A program made the position numbers and the translations under genes. This document shows positions 23,430 through 35,900 of a stretch of DNA of 64,000 nucleotides, in pieces (position 1 is the stretch's first letter; the number at the start of each line of letters is the position of its first letter). The DNA comes from Diplosphaera chodatii (lineage: Eukaryota; Chlorophyta; Trebouxiophyceae; Prasiolales; Stichococcaceae), in assembly GCA_032358165.1 (NCBI GenBank), contig JAALGY010000037.1:521001-585000 (forward strand), given 5' to 3'. A model generated the notes under the pieces. The model searched no databases. It was not told where the DNA came from and worked only from the letters and a program-made list of their open reading frames with translations.

Positions 23430-24517
23430 TCAATCATTTCTGTCTGCCGGGCTCTTCAGGTTTGTTGCAACCAGCAGCACGAGGAACACCAGCGCAAACT
23501 CGGCCTCTGTCAACGACTCTGTGCCAGTCTCCAGATGAAGGAGACCCAAAACCCCCTGCAACACACACGGTTGTAAGGATATGCTGATGTACACAGATGA
23601 ACAACATTCGTCAGGCTCACACTCGATCACGCAGCTTAATCACACCTTGCCAGTGACGGCCTCTGCCAGGATGGTGGCGCCAAGACCGATGCAGGACAGC
23701 CGGCCGAGCAGTGCTGGGACATCATCAAAGATAGGCCGCGGGTTCTCGTCTTTGACGCTGGAGTAGATGAAGCGTGTGGGAGCTAGGCCACCAAGAAACA
23801 GCGCGCCGATGATGACCCCCAGCGCCAGGTCCAACTCGTACTACAGCATTACGGACGCGATATACACGTCGATACGTGGGAGCTTGATTCTATACACAAT
23901 GCAAACAGGGTTATGGCAACTGCTGAGGATGCTTGGGCCAGAAGTCTTGCACACGATGCACCTACCAGTGAGACGCCGGTGGGATGTCCAAGTGCTTGCA
24001 CAACGCCGCTGCCTGTGATGCGCTCGCCTACGAGAACTGCCTGTCGGAAGTGCAACAACGATGTCAGCATTATTCCAAACCACCACGACATTGATATAGT
24101 GCGGGTTACCACACACAGCATGTACACCAGCCAGTCTCAGCTGGCAGTAAATACAGGAGGAAGTCACCATCCACTGGACGAAGACCTCACCCCAAAGCCC
24201 AGAGAAGCTAGCCTCAGCAGAAACGTTTCGCGGTTCTTTGCTAGCTGTGCGTCGTCAATGCTGCGGGCGCTGGCCCAGGAGGCATCATCGCCATTGCTGT
24301 CCGCCTTGTCCGGCTGCGAACGCCTGGGCCACTTCTCTGACGCCTGGCTGCTTCCTTCATCTGTTGCGGCCTTGACCATGAGGGGCCTTCCCGCTCGTCG
24401 ACTGCCGCTTGTGCTGCACTGGCTGAGGCCCATGACGCCGTGCTGTGGGACCAGCCGTGTCCATTGTACGCTGCTTAGAGGTATGAGTGGCAGGAATCCA
24501 CAAGACAGCAAGTTCAT
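23430..24517 (-). CDS. ELIP-like light-harvesting-family (LHC-like) thylakoid protein
   Basis: Members of this family bind pigments in thylakoids and protect against light stress. Four exons keep phase (24517-24191, 24040-23966, 23840-23646, 23555-23430), 240 residues. The first ~47 residues look like a plastid transit peptide, ending around MVKAAT. Helix I carries the LHC signature ETFLLRLASLGFG (Glu97, Arg102) followed by GERITGSG. A middle hydrophobic helix is LDLALGVIIGALFLGGL (about 137-153). Helix III is LLGRLSCIGLGATILAEAVTGKG (Arg181). Segments I and III are internal repeats, both ending in TG. In helix III the Glu expected five residues before Arg181 is Pro176. The three-helix layout fits ELIPs better than the two-helix SEP/LIL proteins, but I cannot name an orthologue. 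Confidence 0.75.
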
Positions 24518-24959
24518 GTTGATTTGCGTACGTCAGAAGTCGATCTATAACAATACAAAGCAGCGACCTTTCAAGCTGGGTTGGGTGGATGTGTTCTTGC
24601 AGGTTGTCAACGAGCAGGGGCGCAACACCGCCAACACCCAGCAGACACAGCTACGATATGCATACTGGCGATCTAACAAGTGCGCAGTATGTGTGCTGGC
24701 GCTGCTGTGTCCGATCTGGTGACCTCGCCAGGGATCAGGGGAGCTGAAGACTGGAAACCACCCTGAGTCCGTGGCTGTGGCCGGGCATACTACTTCGCCT
24801 CCCAACACCATTGCACCCTTTGCACTGTAGCTTGGTTCAGTTCAAGCAGGCGTGGCCATGCTGCAACTGCAGAGCTGCCGGCAACGGCCACCTTCGTGGC
24901 GGACTGCTGCTGAGGCTATCGCTGTTCGACTCTGATAAGCTGGTTCAGCAGTGCTCGCC
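24518..24959. promoter_or_regulatory. Divergent intergenic region, ELIP-like / RBBP6-like
   Basis: These 442 bp lie between two start codons. They presumably hold both promoters, including any light-responsive sites of the ELIP-like gene. I could not recognise a specific element. Confidence 0.4.
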
Positions 24960-27900
24960 ATGGCCGGGCAAGGGCAGGTGCACTTCAAGTTCAAGTCGAC
25001 GAAGGCCTTCGACTCGGTCAGCTTCAGTGGCCACTACCTCTCGGTCGGAGAGCTGAAGGCCCTCATCTCGGAGAAGAAGGGTCTCGGCCAGGAGGCCATC
25101 GAGGAGCTGACGCTGTCTGACCCCCGCACGGGACAGACCTACGATGACGATGCAGCTCAGGTTGCGCGCAACTCCTCAGTTGTTGTGAAGCGCACCCCTG
25201 GCCTCAAGCCCAATGCCCTTCAGGCGGCCAGCGGAGTCACTGTGTCGGCAGCACCTGCAGCGGCTGCTTCCGCTCCCAAGCCTGCAGAGGATCAAGCCGC
25301 AGGCCAGGCAGCAGCGCCACAGGCGAATGGGGCCACAGGCGACGCTGCATTTGGCGACTTGTACTCAGAGCAAGCGGTGCCCGAGGCGGTGCCCGCTGCC
25401 GAGGATGAGATGCAGGCATTGCTACAGCAGGCAGATGACAGCTGGCGGCAGGAAATGGCAGACAGTGCGCGTGCGAGTTATGGCCGTGGCCGTGGCGGCC
25501 GGTTCGGCGGCAGGGGAGACGCTGGCCGCTTTGGGTCTGGCGGCCGAGGTGAGCACATAACTAGCAGCTTGCATGCATGCAGATAGACGAACCTTCTGGA
25601 TGGGACCCTGGCCAACCATGACAGCACGATCACAGTTGCAGCAACCTGGCCCAGAACAAGTCATGCTTGCTATGTTTCCGACCGTTTCAGCTCAAAGCCA
25701 ACATCACTCATGATTGTTCTCTTTCACACTCCTGGAGGCCTCATCATATTGTATGCCTGCAGGCATGTTCGACCCTGCCGAGCGCGAGTGCTATCGCTGT
25801 GGAAACAAGGGACATGATGCCCGAAACTGCCCCACAATTGGTGACCCAGCCTTTGACAAAAAGCGTGTGCGGCTGCCAGCCGGCATCCCTGTGGAGGCAC
25901 TGACAGCCAGCGGCACAGGTGACTTGCTACCATGCTGCCTGACAGCTCCTTGATTGCTTTGCTCATGAAACACTAGTGGCTGTTGCCATGCTCATGAAGT
26001 TGCTGCCCTTGCCCAGGTGGCCTGCTGCTGCCCGATGGCATGATGGGGACACTGCAGCCAAATGAAGCCGCCTTTCATGAAGCTGTTGCTCCGCTAGCAG
26101 TCAAGGGCTCCAATCCACAGGTAGATACCTGTTATCCCGTCTCCTCCACCAGCTAACAAAGGCGTCACACACTCTTGCATCCGTTCAGCATTTGGCACTG
26201 CATCGGAGTCGAGGCATGCCTCCAATTGATGTGCGACCTGCGATGCCAGGGTGCACCTGCGCTTGAAGCACCTACACAGCAGGCAGCCGGCCCTGCCGGC
26301 CTTCCCAGCGTCAGCCAGCCCACAGATCAGCCCGCGCCCCAGCAGCCGCAGCCTGCCGCACAGCCATTGCTGCAGCTGACTATGGCGCCTCACGGCGAAG
26401 GCGCCAGCGCCGCAGCTGCGGTTGCCAGCCCGATCAGAGATGCAGCCTCTATGCTGCCGCCGCCACAGCTGGCCGGTGAGGAGTTTCTTGGGCTGCCGCC
26501 GCCATTCGGCGGGCTGCCCTTCCCTTCGGGCGTGCTGCCAGAGGGGCCTATGGGCTTGGTGATGCAGGCTTTTGCATCAGACCGGCCGCTCACGCCTGCA
26601 GAGTATGAGCAGCTGAAGGCAGCACAGCAGGTGTGTGCGGTTCCTGTTTGCCTGTAAGTCGTGATGAATCAGATTGGAGCTCTGCACGATGCAGGAGGAA
26701 TGAGGTTATGGTGAGGTTATGGCTTCGGCCCTATGCCGGCTAAGACGTGCTTACTTGTGACACTCGTCAGCAGGCAAATGCGTCGTCTGGGCGCCACAGC
26801 AGCCGGCATCGCAGCCGGAGCCGCAGCAGAAGCCGCAGCCGCTCCAAGCGCCACAGGAAGCTCAGCAGCCGCAGCAGGTCGCCAAAACGACATCGCAGCA
26901 GCCGGCGCCGCAGCCGCGACAGCAGTCGCTCACCGCGGCGGCACCGCAAGGGCCGTGGCAGCGGCAGCCCAGGGCAGCGAGGCGGCAGCTTTGGTCCGCC
27001 CACCTACCATGGGCCCGCAGGGCCGCGGCCAGAGTTTCGGGGTGGCTTCTTCCCCAGCCAGCCGCCGCCGCCGCGTGGGCCCCGGCCACCTATGTTTCAT
27101 CAGCGGCAGCAGGGGCCGTCCAGAGCTGGCCCTGCGGTGAGTCACAAGCATGCACATCCTTGGCTTGCCACCTTTGCACAGACCCGTTTTCCATCTGCTT
27201 GGAGTCTCTGGGTTACGACCAGACTGGGGCACACCCCTGATTGACACGAGTTGTGGTGCCTACCCAGGGTATGCCTGGCAGAGCACCTTCGCCGGTGCCC
27301 CGGCGTCCTGGCAGTGCGGAGCGCTGGGAGCACGACGGCGCAGCAGCAGATGCTGCGGCTGCGGCCAGGGCCATTGCGCCTCCAAAGCGCTCATCAGACA
27401 GCCGGCAGCAGCACCAGCAGGAGGGGCCAGTCGCGCTGCCATCTGCTGGTGCGCAGCCGCCGCAGACAGCTGTGCAAAAGGCGGCTGCTGCTGTGCCTGA
27501 TCGTGTGGCATCAGCAGGTGCTGAGGGCTCCAGCGCACCAGACAGCTCGGCTCGCAGCATGCACCCCACTCAGCGGGGAAAGGACAGCAGTGCTGCTATC
27601 GTCCATGAGACTGCCAAGGGGAGCAGGCAACAGAAGCAGGACGCCAGGCACAGCGAGGGGCTTCGACATGACGACGCTCGTCTTCGGGAGGAGGATGGCC
27701 GCAGGAGCGCCAGTCCAGCACGGGAGCGCCAGAAGATAGCGCGGGGGCTGGCAGTGGCAGGGCCAGTGAGCAGGTGGCTGCTGTTGCTGGGGCTCTGCTC
27801 CGATTATATGTTTGTCGGCAGGCAGGCAGCTTGTGCCTCAGGAGTCAGGTCAAAGCAGCAACAAAGCATGCTGGACGTCTGTATTCGGACCCTGAGTTTG

Positions 27901-29272
27901 GTGGAACCTCTATTTTGTTGCAATGTCCTTGTCAAGCTCTACCCAGACGTGCTACTTGGTGGCGACCAGGCATCCCAGGGTGCCTGGTGGGACCACAGGA
28001 GGCAACTGGCTCAGCTGAGCCAGTGGGACCTCAGAAGGGCTTCCATGGGATTGCTGACGCCAATGCATCAGTTTGCTGAGTTCAAGCTCAATGCAGAGCC
28101 CCTGGCCAAACACCCACATGAACACCTGTCGTACTGTGGCTGTTGTTCCCTCTGGTGTATACTTCAAAGTGAGTGTATCAATGTATGCTGCTGTCAACGC
28201 TGCTGTTGTTGTGCAGATCCCCTGCAGGTACAGCGACCACCGCAGACGCCCAGCTCCATGCAAACAGTGCGGCAGCATCGCCGCCGCAGGTGTGGTTGGA
28301 GTGCATAATATTAGATGCAGCAGGAGCAGACACTGGGTTGCGCCGGTCTCGTTGCTGCTGTGGAACTGCTTGGTGTGGGCTGCTGTTGGCCACCTTGCAG
28401 GGGCTACTAGTGTGTTTCTAGCATTGCCAGATGCCAGGTTGTAGCTGCAGGGGAAGGCAGAGGAGCACAGTTCGGCAACACTGCTGCCTGGCATCATGCC
28501 ACGCAAGTTCGTTGTCAGCCTGGAGGACGATGCTCGGGGCAGCTCGCCTGACAGCGGTGGCGGCAGGAAGGCACGGAAGCACAAGAAGAAGAAGCACAAG
28601 CATGGCAAGGAGGGCAAAGACAAAAAGCGGCGCAAGCACAGCAGGGATGCAAGCGCCTCGCCGCAGCCCAGGCTGTCTCGATCTGACTCGCCTGCAGCGC
28701 AGCCCAGACAGCAGGAGCGCAGGTCATCACCGCAGCCGCTGCAGGGTGGCCGAGGGAACAAGCGCAGCAGCCATGCTGCGGACGAGCCTGCAGCGCAGCT
28801 GGGGATGGCCGCGCCTCGACGTTCGGCCTCGCCCGAGCCGCGGCCGGAGAAGCGCAAGCGCAAGCACAGCAAGGGCGATGCTGATGCCGTGACTGCACAT
28901 GCAGCGGAGCCAGCTACGGCCGCGGCACCTCGGCCCACTGGCAAAGCTTCGATTGAGGTGCAGCCACCATGCTCGGTCTGTTGCCAAAATGCTCCATATA
29001 GCACACACCTTGCCCCACTGCCAAGCCCCATAACGCATGCAGCTATGCATGCCATTGTCACCTCCATGCAAGGTTTTCACCTGCTGCATGTGGCCAGATC
29101 GTCCCATGCACCACCTGATCTGCTGCGCTGCATCTGCCAACAGGATCGCCTAACCCAGACAGCAGCAACACCATCCACTGCCATCAAGGCCAACATGCCG
29201 CTCTTTCAGCATGCCATGGCTGACTCCATGCGGGAGCAGCCACACAAAAAGCAGCGCAAAGCAAAGAAGTAG
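24960..29272 (+). CDS. RBBP6/Mpe1-like DWNN-domain protein lacking a RING finger
   Basis: DWNN proteins (human RBBP6, yeast Mpe1, plant PQT3) act in mRNA 3'-end processing, and many also as ubiquitin ligases. Eight exons keep phase: 24960-25548, 25763-25918, 26017-26120, 26250-26630, 26774-27136, 27268-27765, 28451-28957 and 29144-29272, giving 908 residues. Residues 1-80 are the ubiquitin-like DWNN domain (MAGQGQVHFKFKSTKAFDSV). The CCHC zinc knuckle is Cys206-Cys209-His214-Cys219 (CYRCGNKGHDARNC), followed by the conserved RLPAGIPVEAL stretch. A RING should come next, but the protein runs into Pro/Gln/Ala-rich sequence. Exon 5 encodes an RS-type region (RHRSRSRSRSRSRSKRHRK) and the C-terminus is Lys-rich (KHKKKKHKH, KKQRKAKK). 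The ATG at 24960 directly opens the DWNN fold. The 684-nt intron before exon 7 is the least certain join. Confidence 0.85.
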
Positions 29273-29954
29273 GTATGTTCCTGTCTACAATAGGCGGCCT
29301 ACTGTGCGTGGCAGGCTGTCGCACGCGCAGACAGCGGCCTATCTGTGCCGCACAGCATGAGATTGGAACAGCATCAGCAGACTGGCAGACACAGCATTAG
29401 TTGCTTACTATATCCATTTACTACGTGGCACGGACATGTTCAAGAACTGTAAATATAGTACTCCAGACACTGCGACGTAACCACCCAGTAGCAGCTGCCC
29501 AATGCACCTCTTGCGGTCTCGCCTTGATCCCATGTCAGATACGACGAGAATCTGCACTCACTGTATGGTGACATTTGCGATATGTATGCATGCTTCGGAG
29601 TGCACAATATGATCTGGACACACTACCCAGGGTGGATCGAGGAATGCTACGTTCAACATCAGGTCGAGGTGCATGGCCCCGACCATTTGATCAGCATGCA
29701 TGATTGTAGCAGCTCGCTTGTACCTGATATCTCTCGCAGCCTGCGGGTTTTGTTGGCTTTCATTACTAGATTTGGCGTCGGGAAACCGTGAAACATGAAC
29801 GTGCCGCATCATGCGGCGATGACCGCCACACCAACAGACTGCCAGCCAGGCCTGCAGTCGACGGTGGGTCCTGCACAACGTGTGTTGATGCATGCTGACA
29901 GGCAACAGCCGCCTCACGGCTAACCTGAAGACAAACGGGGAGAAGAATTGACAC
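29273..29954. other. Intergenic region between RBBP6-like and APC1 genes
   Basis: These 682 bp hold the RBBP6-like 3' UTR and the APC1 promoter. No coding motif was found. The middle part (about 29390-29800) is visibly more AT-rich than the flanking genes. Confidence 0.5.
29448..29452 (+). promoter_or_regulatory. Candidate TGTAA polyadenylation signal
   Basis: TGTAA is the usual poly(A) signal in chlorophyte algae. This copy (AACTGTAAATA) lies 176 nt after the RBBP6-like stop codon on the same strand. It is a single pentamer, so chance is quite possible. Confidence 0.3.
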
Positions 29955-32900
29955 ATGTCCCATGCGCAGGGGGCCGCGGGCGGGCGCATCCTTGTGTATG
30001 ATGCAGCACGGGCTCCTCCTGGCTTGCTGGCGCAGGATGAGGTCCTCGAGCTGCATGGTTGCAGGTGGCAGGCCCTGATGTCCAATATGCTCCCCTGGAT
30101 TTGACCCGCATGGCTATCTGTCGCTTGACGTGCTTGAACTGTGCCATGACTCACTGGCAACACCAGACCCATCCTGATGTACACAGAGCCGTCCGCCGCC
30201 TCAACGGCACTGATGTAGCGCAGTATACCACGCCAGGCGCGATCCTGGATGCAGCATGGTGTCGTTTTGCCAAGCAGCAGCGGCGGCTACTGTGCCTTCT
30301 GCAGGTGGCCTTGCACATCGTCGCTGCATCTCGTCAGTGCAGTAGATGTATTTGTTCACTGTACCATGTGGCAACCGTCTGCCGTGTCCTGCGTACAGGC
30401 CGGAAACCTGACAGTCATCACCGCGGCGGGCGATGTGCAAGAGGTGCCGCTGCCCGAGGCCTTCCAGCGTGTGCATCCGCTGCCGACCGCAGTCCTGCTG
30501 TCGGTGAGTAGGGAACGCCATGTCTGCGCCGTATCAAGCCGAGCCATGGTTTCCCATTTGAGCAGAGCCAAACATCTGTACACTTGATCGTGGCACCGGA
30601 CCAACGAACATGCAAGAGGGCCATCGGCCTGGACGGTTGTGCCACAGCTGAAGCGTGCGGCACACTGCTGCGCACGGCAGGGCGGCGGCGTGGAGCCCAG
30701 GGTGCTGCAGCACCCGCTGGAGGAGCTGCAGCCGGTGGCAACGCAGCCCGGCGGCGGCCTGCCCCCAGGCGACTGGGCGCCAGAGTCCGTGGTGTGGACC
30801 AGTGCGGAGCTGCCGCTGGCCGTGACGATCAACCAGGTGGGCGCTCGCAGCAGTGACTGCCGGCTGCACTTATGTGCGTCTCTCTGTCGCCTGCGTCGGC
30901 AGGTCGTGCATGCAGGGATGTCCACAGAAATGAACAACAGGCAAACATCCATACCGAGCAGGCAGCCAGCACATGCACGGTGTGGCGCATGGACGGCCGA
31001 GGTGTGGCGGCAGGCCCCCAGGGCACAGCCGCCACGCCAGCTGCCCCGCGCACGCCCGCCACGCCGCCACTGCCACCCAACCCTGTGCCTGGGTCTGCCA
31101 CCAGGTGGAGCATGGTGGAGGAACTCCTGCATCTGGTGCCAAGGGTCCAGGCTACATAAGCTGGCGCGATCAGCCACTGAGCAAAACAGGTCTCACGAGC
31201 GCGTCACAAGACTGTATGTTGCCGATATGCAGCATCCGGCTGCCTGACGGTGGCATCTCGCCGATGGCATTCTCGCCGCTTGGCTTTGGAGCGACAGCTG
31301 GGACGCCGGGCGCTCCTGCGCCGCCACCCGCATTTGCGCCATCACCACCGCCCAGCCTGCAGGCAGTGGCCCTCTGGCAACAGCGTGTTTCAGCAGGTGC
31401 AGCGGCTTCTCTCAGACATGCGACCTTGGTCCATATCATTTGGCCGTGCATAAGTGAATCTCAGACGCACACCATGCGCCTCATGTTGTTGTGTGACATG
31501 GTGCATCTGTTCCTGGTGCCTGTGGTTTCTGTCTGCATTGACAATGGGTACCCATGTCCAGGCTACGGGCCCACATCGGTGTGCCTGGCAGAAAATGCAG
31601 ACGGGTGCTCGATGCTGTGCATCTTCAGTGCTGGCTCTGCATCACTGACCGCCTTGCGCATCTCCTCGACAATCAACCAGGCAAGCCTATGCATCTTGCA
31701 TGCTGTGCAGCACCAACACCCACTTGCTCAGTCGGAACGTGTCATGCAGCATATGGAAAGGCTCATGTGACAGCCTAGACTGGGTGTGCCCAGGTGCACG
31801 TGGCGTTCCAGCTGACTTCAGTGGCAGCAGCAACATCAGTGGCAGCAACGCGGCAGTCGAAGGGCAACTCAGCTGCAGGGTCGTGGCCTCGGACAGCGTC
31901 GCCGCGGAATCTGCTGGTGTTGCATCAGAGCGGGCAGCTCGCGCTGTATGTCGGCAAGCAGCGCATGGTTGACGTGGCCGTGCAGCTGCCACAGGGGGCC
32001 CAGGCGATGCTCGGCTCGAAGCACGCAGGTGGGATTCTGCCTGTGGCATTATATGGCTGTGGCGCTATGCTGTGCGATCCGCCATGACAAGCCGTGCTGT
32101 TGGTGTAGCAGGTGATGCACGCCATACAATGAGCGAAGTCGACGCAATGTCCATCGACACCCCGGTGGCCAGCAGCCGGTCCAGAGCACAGCATGACAGC
32201 CCCCAGCGCAGCAGCCAGCCAGCGGTCACAGGCTTGCAGGTCCGGCCCTGGCAGCTGCTCATGGCCATGTTCATGGTTACGCTTTTCCGTTAGCATTCAT
32301 CTGGATTCATCACTCAGGCAATGGCAGATGACGCACCTGACAACATGCAGGATGCGGCTGGGAACCGTGTGACACTGCAGCTGGAGCGAGGTGGCATGCT
32401 GCGTGTCCGGCTGGCACAGCCGCCGCCCGGCACGATCACTGCACTTGCAATGGTGAGGTTGCTGCCCTGCCCATAGTGATTTGCCATATCACTTTGGCAG
32501 TGGAGTCCACTGCCTCACCTCCATGCAGCACTTGGCATCTGATGTCTCTGCATCTGCAGGATGCACTGCGTGATGCACTCTCACCTGGCGCCTTTCAAGC
32601 CGTCGCCTCGTTGGTCTGTCAATCAGAAAGTGAGCATCGCTCATACTCATCAGAGTCACATCTCAGCCTGCTTCCGTGCTCATCACCTGGCGACTGCACC
32701 ATCGTCAAGCCGCAGAGATTCACGGAAGCTGCAATCCGACTGTTCTCACGCAACCCTGCAGATGCGCATCCAGCAGCGGCCCTGAGCCTCTCGGACATCT
32801 CCTGGGGTCTGCACCGTTGGCTGGGCGTCCCGACTATGCCGGCTGCTGAGGGCAGCTCAGGCAGTAGCGACTTTCAGACGCCTGTGCGTGGCCATGCATC

Positions 32901-35900
32901 TGCCCATCAGTCCGCAGGCAAGGCAGCTGCTGCCCGCTATGCGGAGTCAGTCCGACGCGTGGTGACTGACGTGCTTTGCCGTGCTTGGCCATGCAGCTGT
33001 CTGTCAACTGCGGGGTTGGGTACCACCCACAGCTGCACAGACCCGACCGGCTGATGGCTGGCATCATCGCAGGCTCTCCGACAGCTTCGACGGCGGCGTC
33101 GGGCAACGCCGCAGCCGCAACGCCCTCGCCCGGCGTGACGACTCGCAGCGCTCGACGGCGGTCAGCGGAGGCCGCAGCGCAGGCGGCCATGGGTGGTGGT
33201 GGTGCCACGCCGCCGGCAAAGCAGGCCAGGCGGACGGCGGCAGCAGACGGCAAGGAGGCGTGGCAGCAGCTGCTCCAGTCTCGGGAGCACGCGGCTTTGA
33301 TCCAGCGTCCAGCCTATGGTTGGCTGTCGGCATTGGTGCCGCAGCAGCAGCAGCAGCAGCTGCCGCCCCATACTGCAGATGCAGCGCAGATGAGGACAGC
33401 ACCTGCACTGCCCGCCGAAGCATGGCAGGTAGATGACAGTCGAATAGCAGACATGTAAATGCAGCATCTTGTCCTGTGCACGAGGAGCTCCTCTTCCTGT
33501 GTCGTTTTCTGTGTGCGCACACGAAAGCTGGTGCACACGCTGCGAACTTGTCCCCACATCATCGTGTGTGCAGGCGCTGGAGGGTCTGCATGCGCTTTAC
33601 GAGGACTGCAAGCTGGACCTCCTGCGGTGGCACCTGCTGCAGCCCCTCGGCCGGATGTTGGCAGACATCGCTCAGGTGCGCTATTTGTGTTCAGATCGCA
33701 CCATGTGACCGGCATGCGTGGTCAGAAGTACAATTTTGACACGGGGCTGCCTGTCGTTGTCGTGCAGGCCATGGGCGCCAGCTGCTATGTGGAGCGCTAC
33801 CAGCGCGACCTGGCGCTAGACATCGCAAGCATAGCAGCAGCTGGCAGCTCAGGTCATGTGCATTCTGCACGGTGCAGTAACGGAGCAGTGTGCTGGCGTG
33901 CAGTGGTAGTGTTGTTTTTGCAGGCTGCAGCCATATGCCCAGGTGTCGCTGCTGCCGGGCCCCAGCTCGCTGATTCTGAGTCTGCTCGCACCAGATGCAG
34001 GTGCCGGAAAGGAGCCAGCGGCAGCGGCGCCCGCGTGCATGCACAGAGCGTTGCAGGCAGCGCTGCAGGGCAGAACAGAGCAGCAGCAGTGGGCGCCAGC
34101 CCTAGCACAGGCATGCACATGGTCGAAGTGGTATCACATCACACTTGGGCTGCAGTCATAGCGGGCCTCGACATCGGTGCTGTTAACAGGTGCCAGGGGT
34201 ACAGTACAGACCTTTCAGAACGTTTGTGAATGCAGGCGGAAGCGCCATCTGTGCAGCGGTCATCAGATCTGCTGCACTTCTACAGCCTGCTGGCCCCTGG
34301 CCTGTCCCCAGGCAGCGCAGCGGAAGCTGCGCCACATGGCGAGACGGCCGGAGCGCAACATGCCCAGTCAGGGCATGCTATTGCCGGTCAGCATACGGCG
34401 CAGGGCGCATCATCGCCTTCCGTGCAGACTGCAGCAGAGAGCACCGTTGCCGCAATGGTGCAGCGCGGCTGGACGTTCACAGAGCTTGACAGCCTGCCAT
34501 TCGGCACGGCACTGCCGCTGCGGGCCGCATTGTTGGCTTGCCGTGCACAGCCTCCAGAAGGTGATGTGAGAATCGGAGTTTACAGGTCTGTGGACTTCCT
34601 GAAACATGTGCAGCAGCGCATCGTGGGCACACGAGGCGGAAGTCGAGGCCGGTCGACACCAGCTTGACCACGGCAATGCTGACGCCACGCTTGCTTGCGT
34701 GCGGCAGGCTGGCCCCCTGCGGCGTATCTGCTTGTTGGGCGTGCCGACCTGGCGGCGCAGGCGGCAGTGCCACAGCCGGAGGGGGGCCAGCATGCGGATG
34801 GGTCCCCACCTGCTGCGACCCTCATCGAGCGGTTTCCCTCCGCTGCTGACACCCCAGCATTCCAGCGGGCGCAGCATAGGTCCTCGAAAGCGACCACCAG
34901 GGCGCAGACAGCCTCCAGTGAACCTGCCACCACGCCTCATGCGTTAGCTGGCCGAAGTGTCATACCACCTTACCAGCAGCGGCTCTTTCAGCCTGGTGAG
35001 TGCAGCGGCCCGGCTGCCATCCAGGCGCACGATGAGGTTGCACCCTGCTACGTACCTGCGCACCACGTATTGTGCATGTTGCATGATGCACAACTCTTTT
35101 GCACGTGCCTGTTAAGGGTAGGTGCTGTGTGCTGCAGCAGACGGGGATGGTGACCAGGAGGACGGGACCAGTGAGGACATGCCGCCTGGTGTTGGTCATG
35201 GGCCGGCAGTCCGCCGCTTTGCACGGGACCTCCGCCTTCTCGAGGTAGCTTTACTACCTGCTGCACGTGCGACCATGCTTACAAACTCAAACTGCAGAAG
35301 TCCACTGCACCACAGTCTAACTCTGCCGACTGAAGCAGATGCTGCCCGGTTGGACCGATGCCTGGTGCTCCACTCTGCAGGTGGAACGGCTGTTGGCATC
35401 AGACATGCCGACACCGATCGCACTGGGTGGCGATCAGGTACAACACCTTGCGCACGCGTCATACTTTGTGCAACTGCTTTCCTGTGGACACGACCGCAAA
35501 ACAACAGGGGCAGTGTCTGAGCTACTGTAGCCGTTGTGGCATCGGTCAGCTGCACACACCGCAGGAGCCAGGGGACCCGGAGCTGGTGGCGGCGCAGCAG
35601 TCCCGGCTGCTGGCGCTGGCCTGCCGCACCATGGCCCGACCCCTTGGCCGCGGAGCCCTCACCCTGGGTGCGCTGGCTGCTGGTGGCGCTGCACGCTGCT
35701 GAGTCCCCTGCAGCACCACCACCCATGTGGCTCTGACTGCTGCGTACCTGCGCCGCCACGGTGTGCTGATGCTGTTGCTCCTGCACAGGGCTACTGGTCT
35801 AGGATTGGGTTGCTGTTTGGCAGGGACGGTGCAACCGCTGCCGACGCAAGGACTGGGTGTGCCGCCGCTCGCGCTGGGCGGCCGCCTCACGCAGCACAAC

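Noticed and set aside
27952..29067. 371-codon minus-strand open frame
   Set aside because: It is antisense to the Lys- and Ser-rich C-terminus of the RBBP6-like gene. It is Leu/Cys/Ser-rich and without motifs.
28451..29272. A separate Lys-rich gene starting MPRKFVVSLEDD at 28499
   Set aside because: The open frame continues upstream to a good acceptor at 28450 in the phase of the RBBP6-like exon 6, so one gene is simpler. A separate gene is not excluded.
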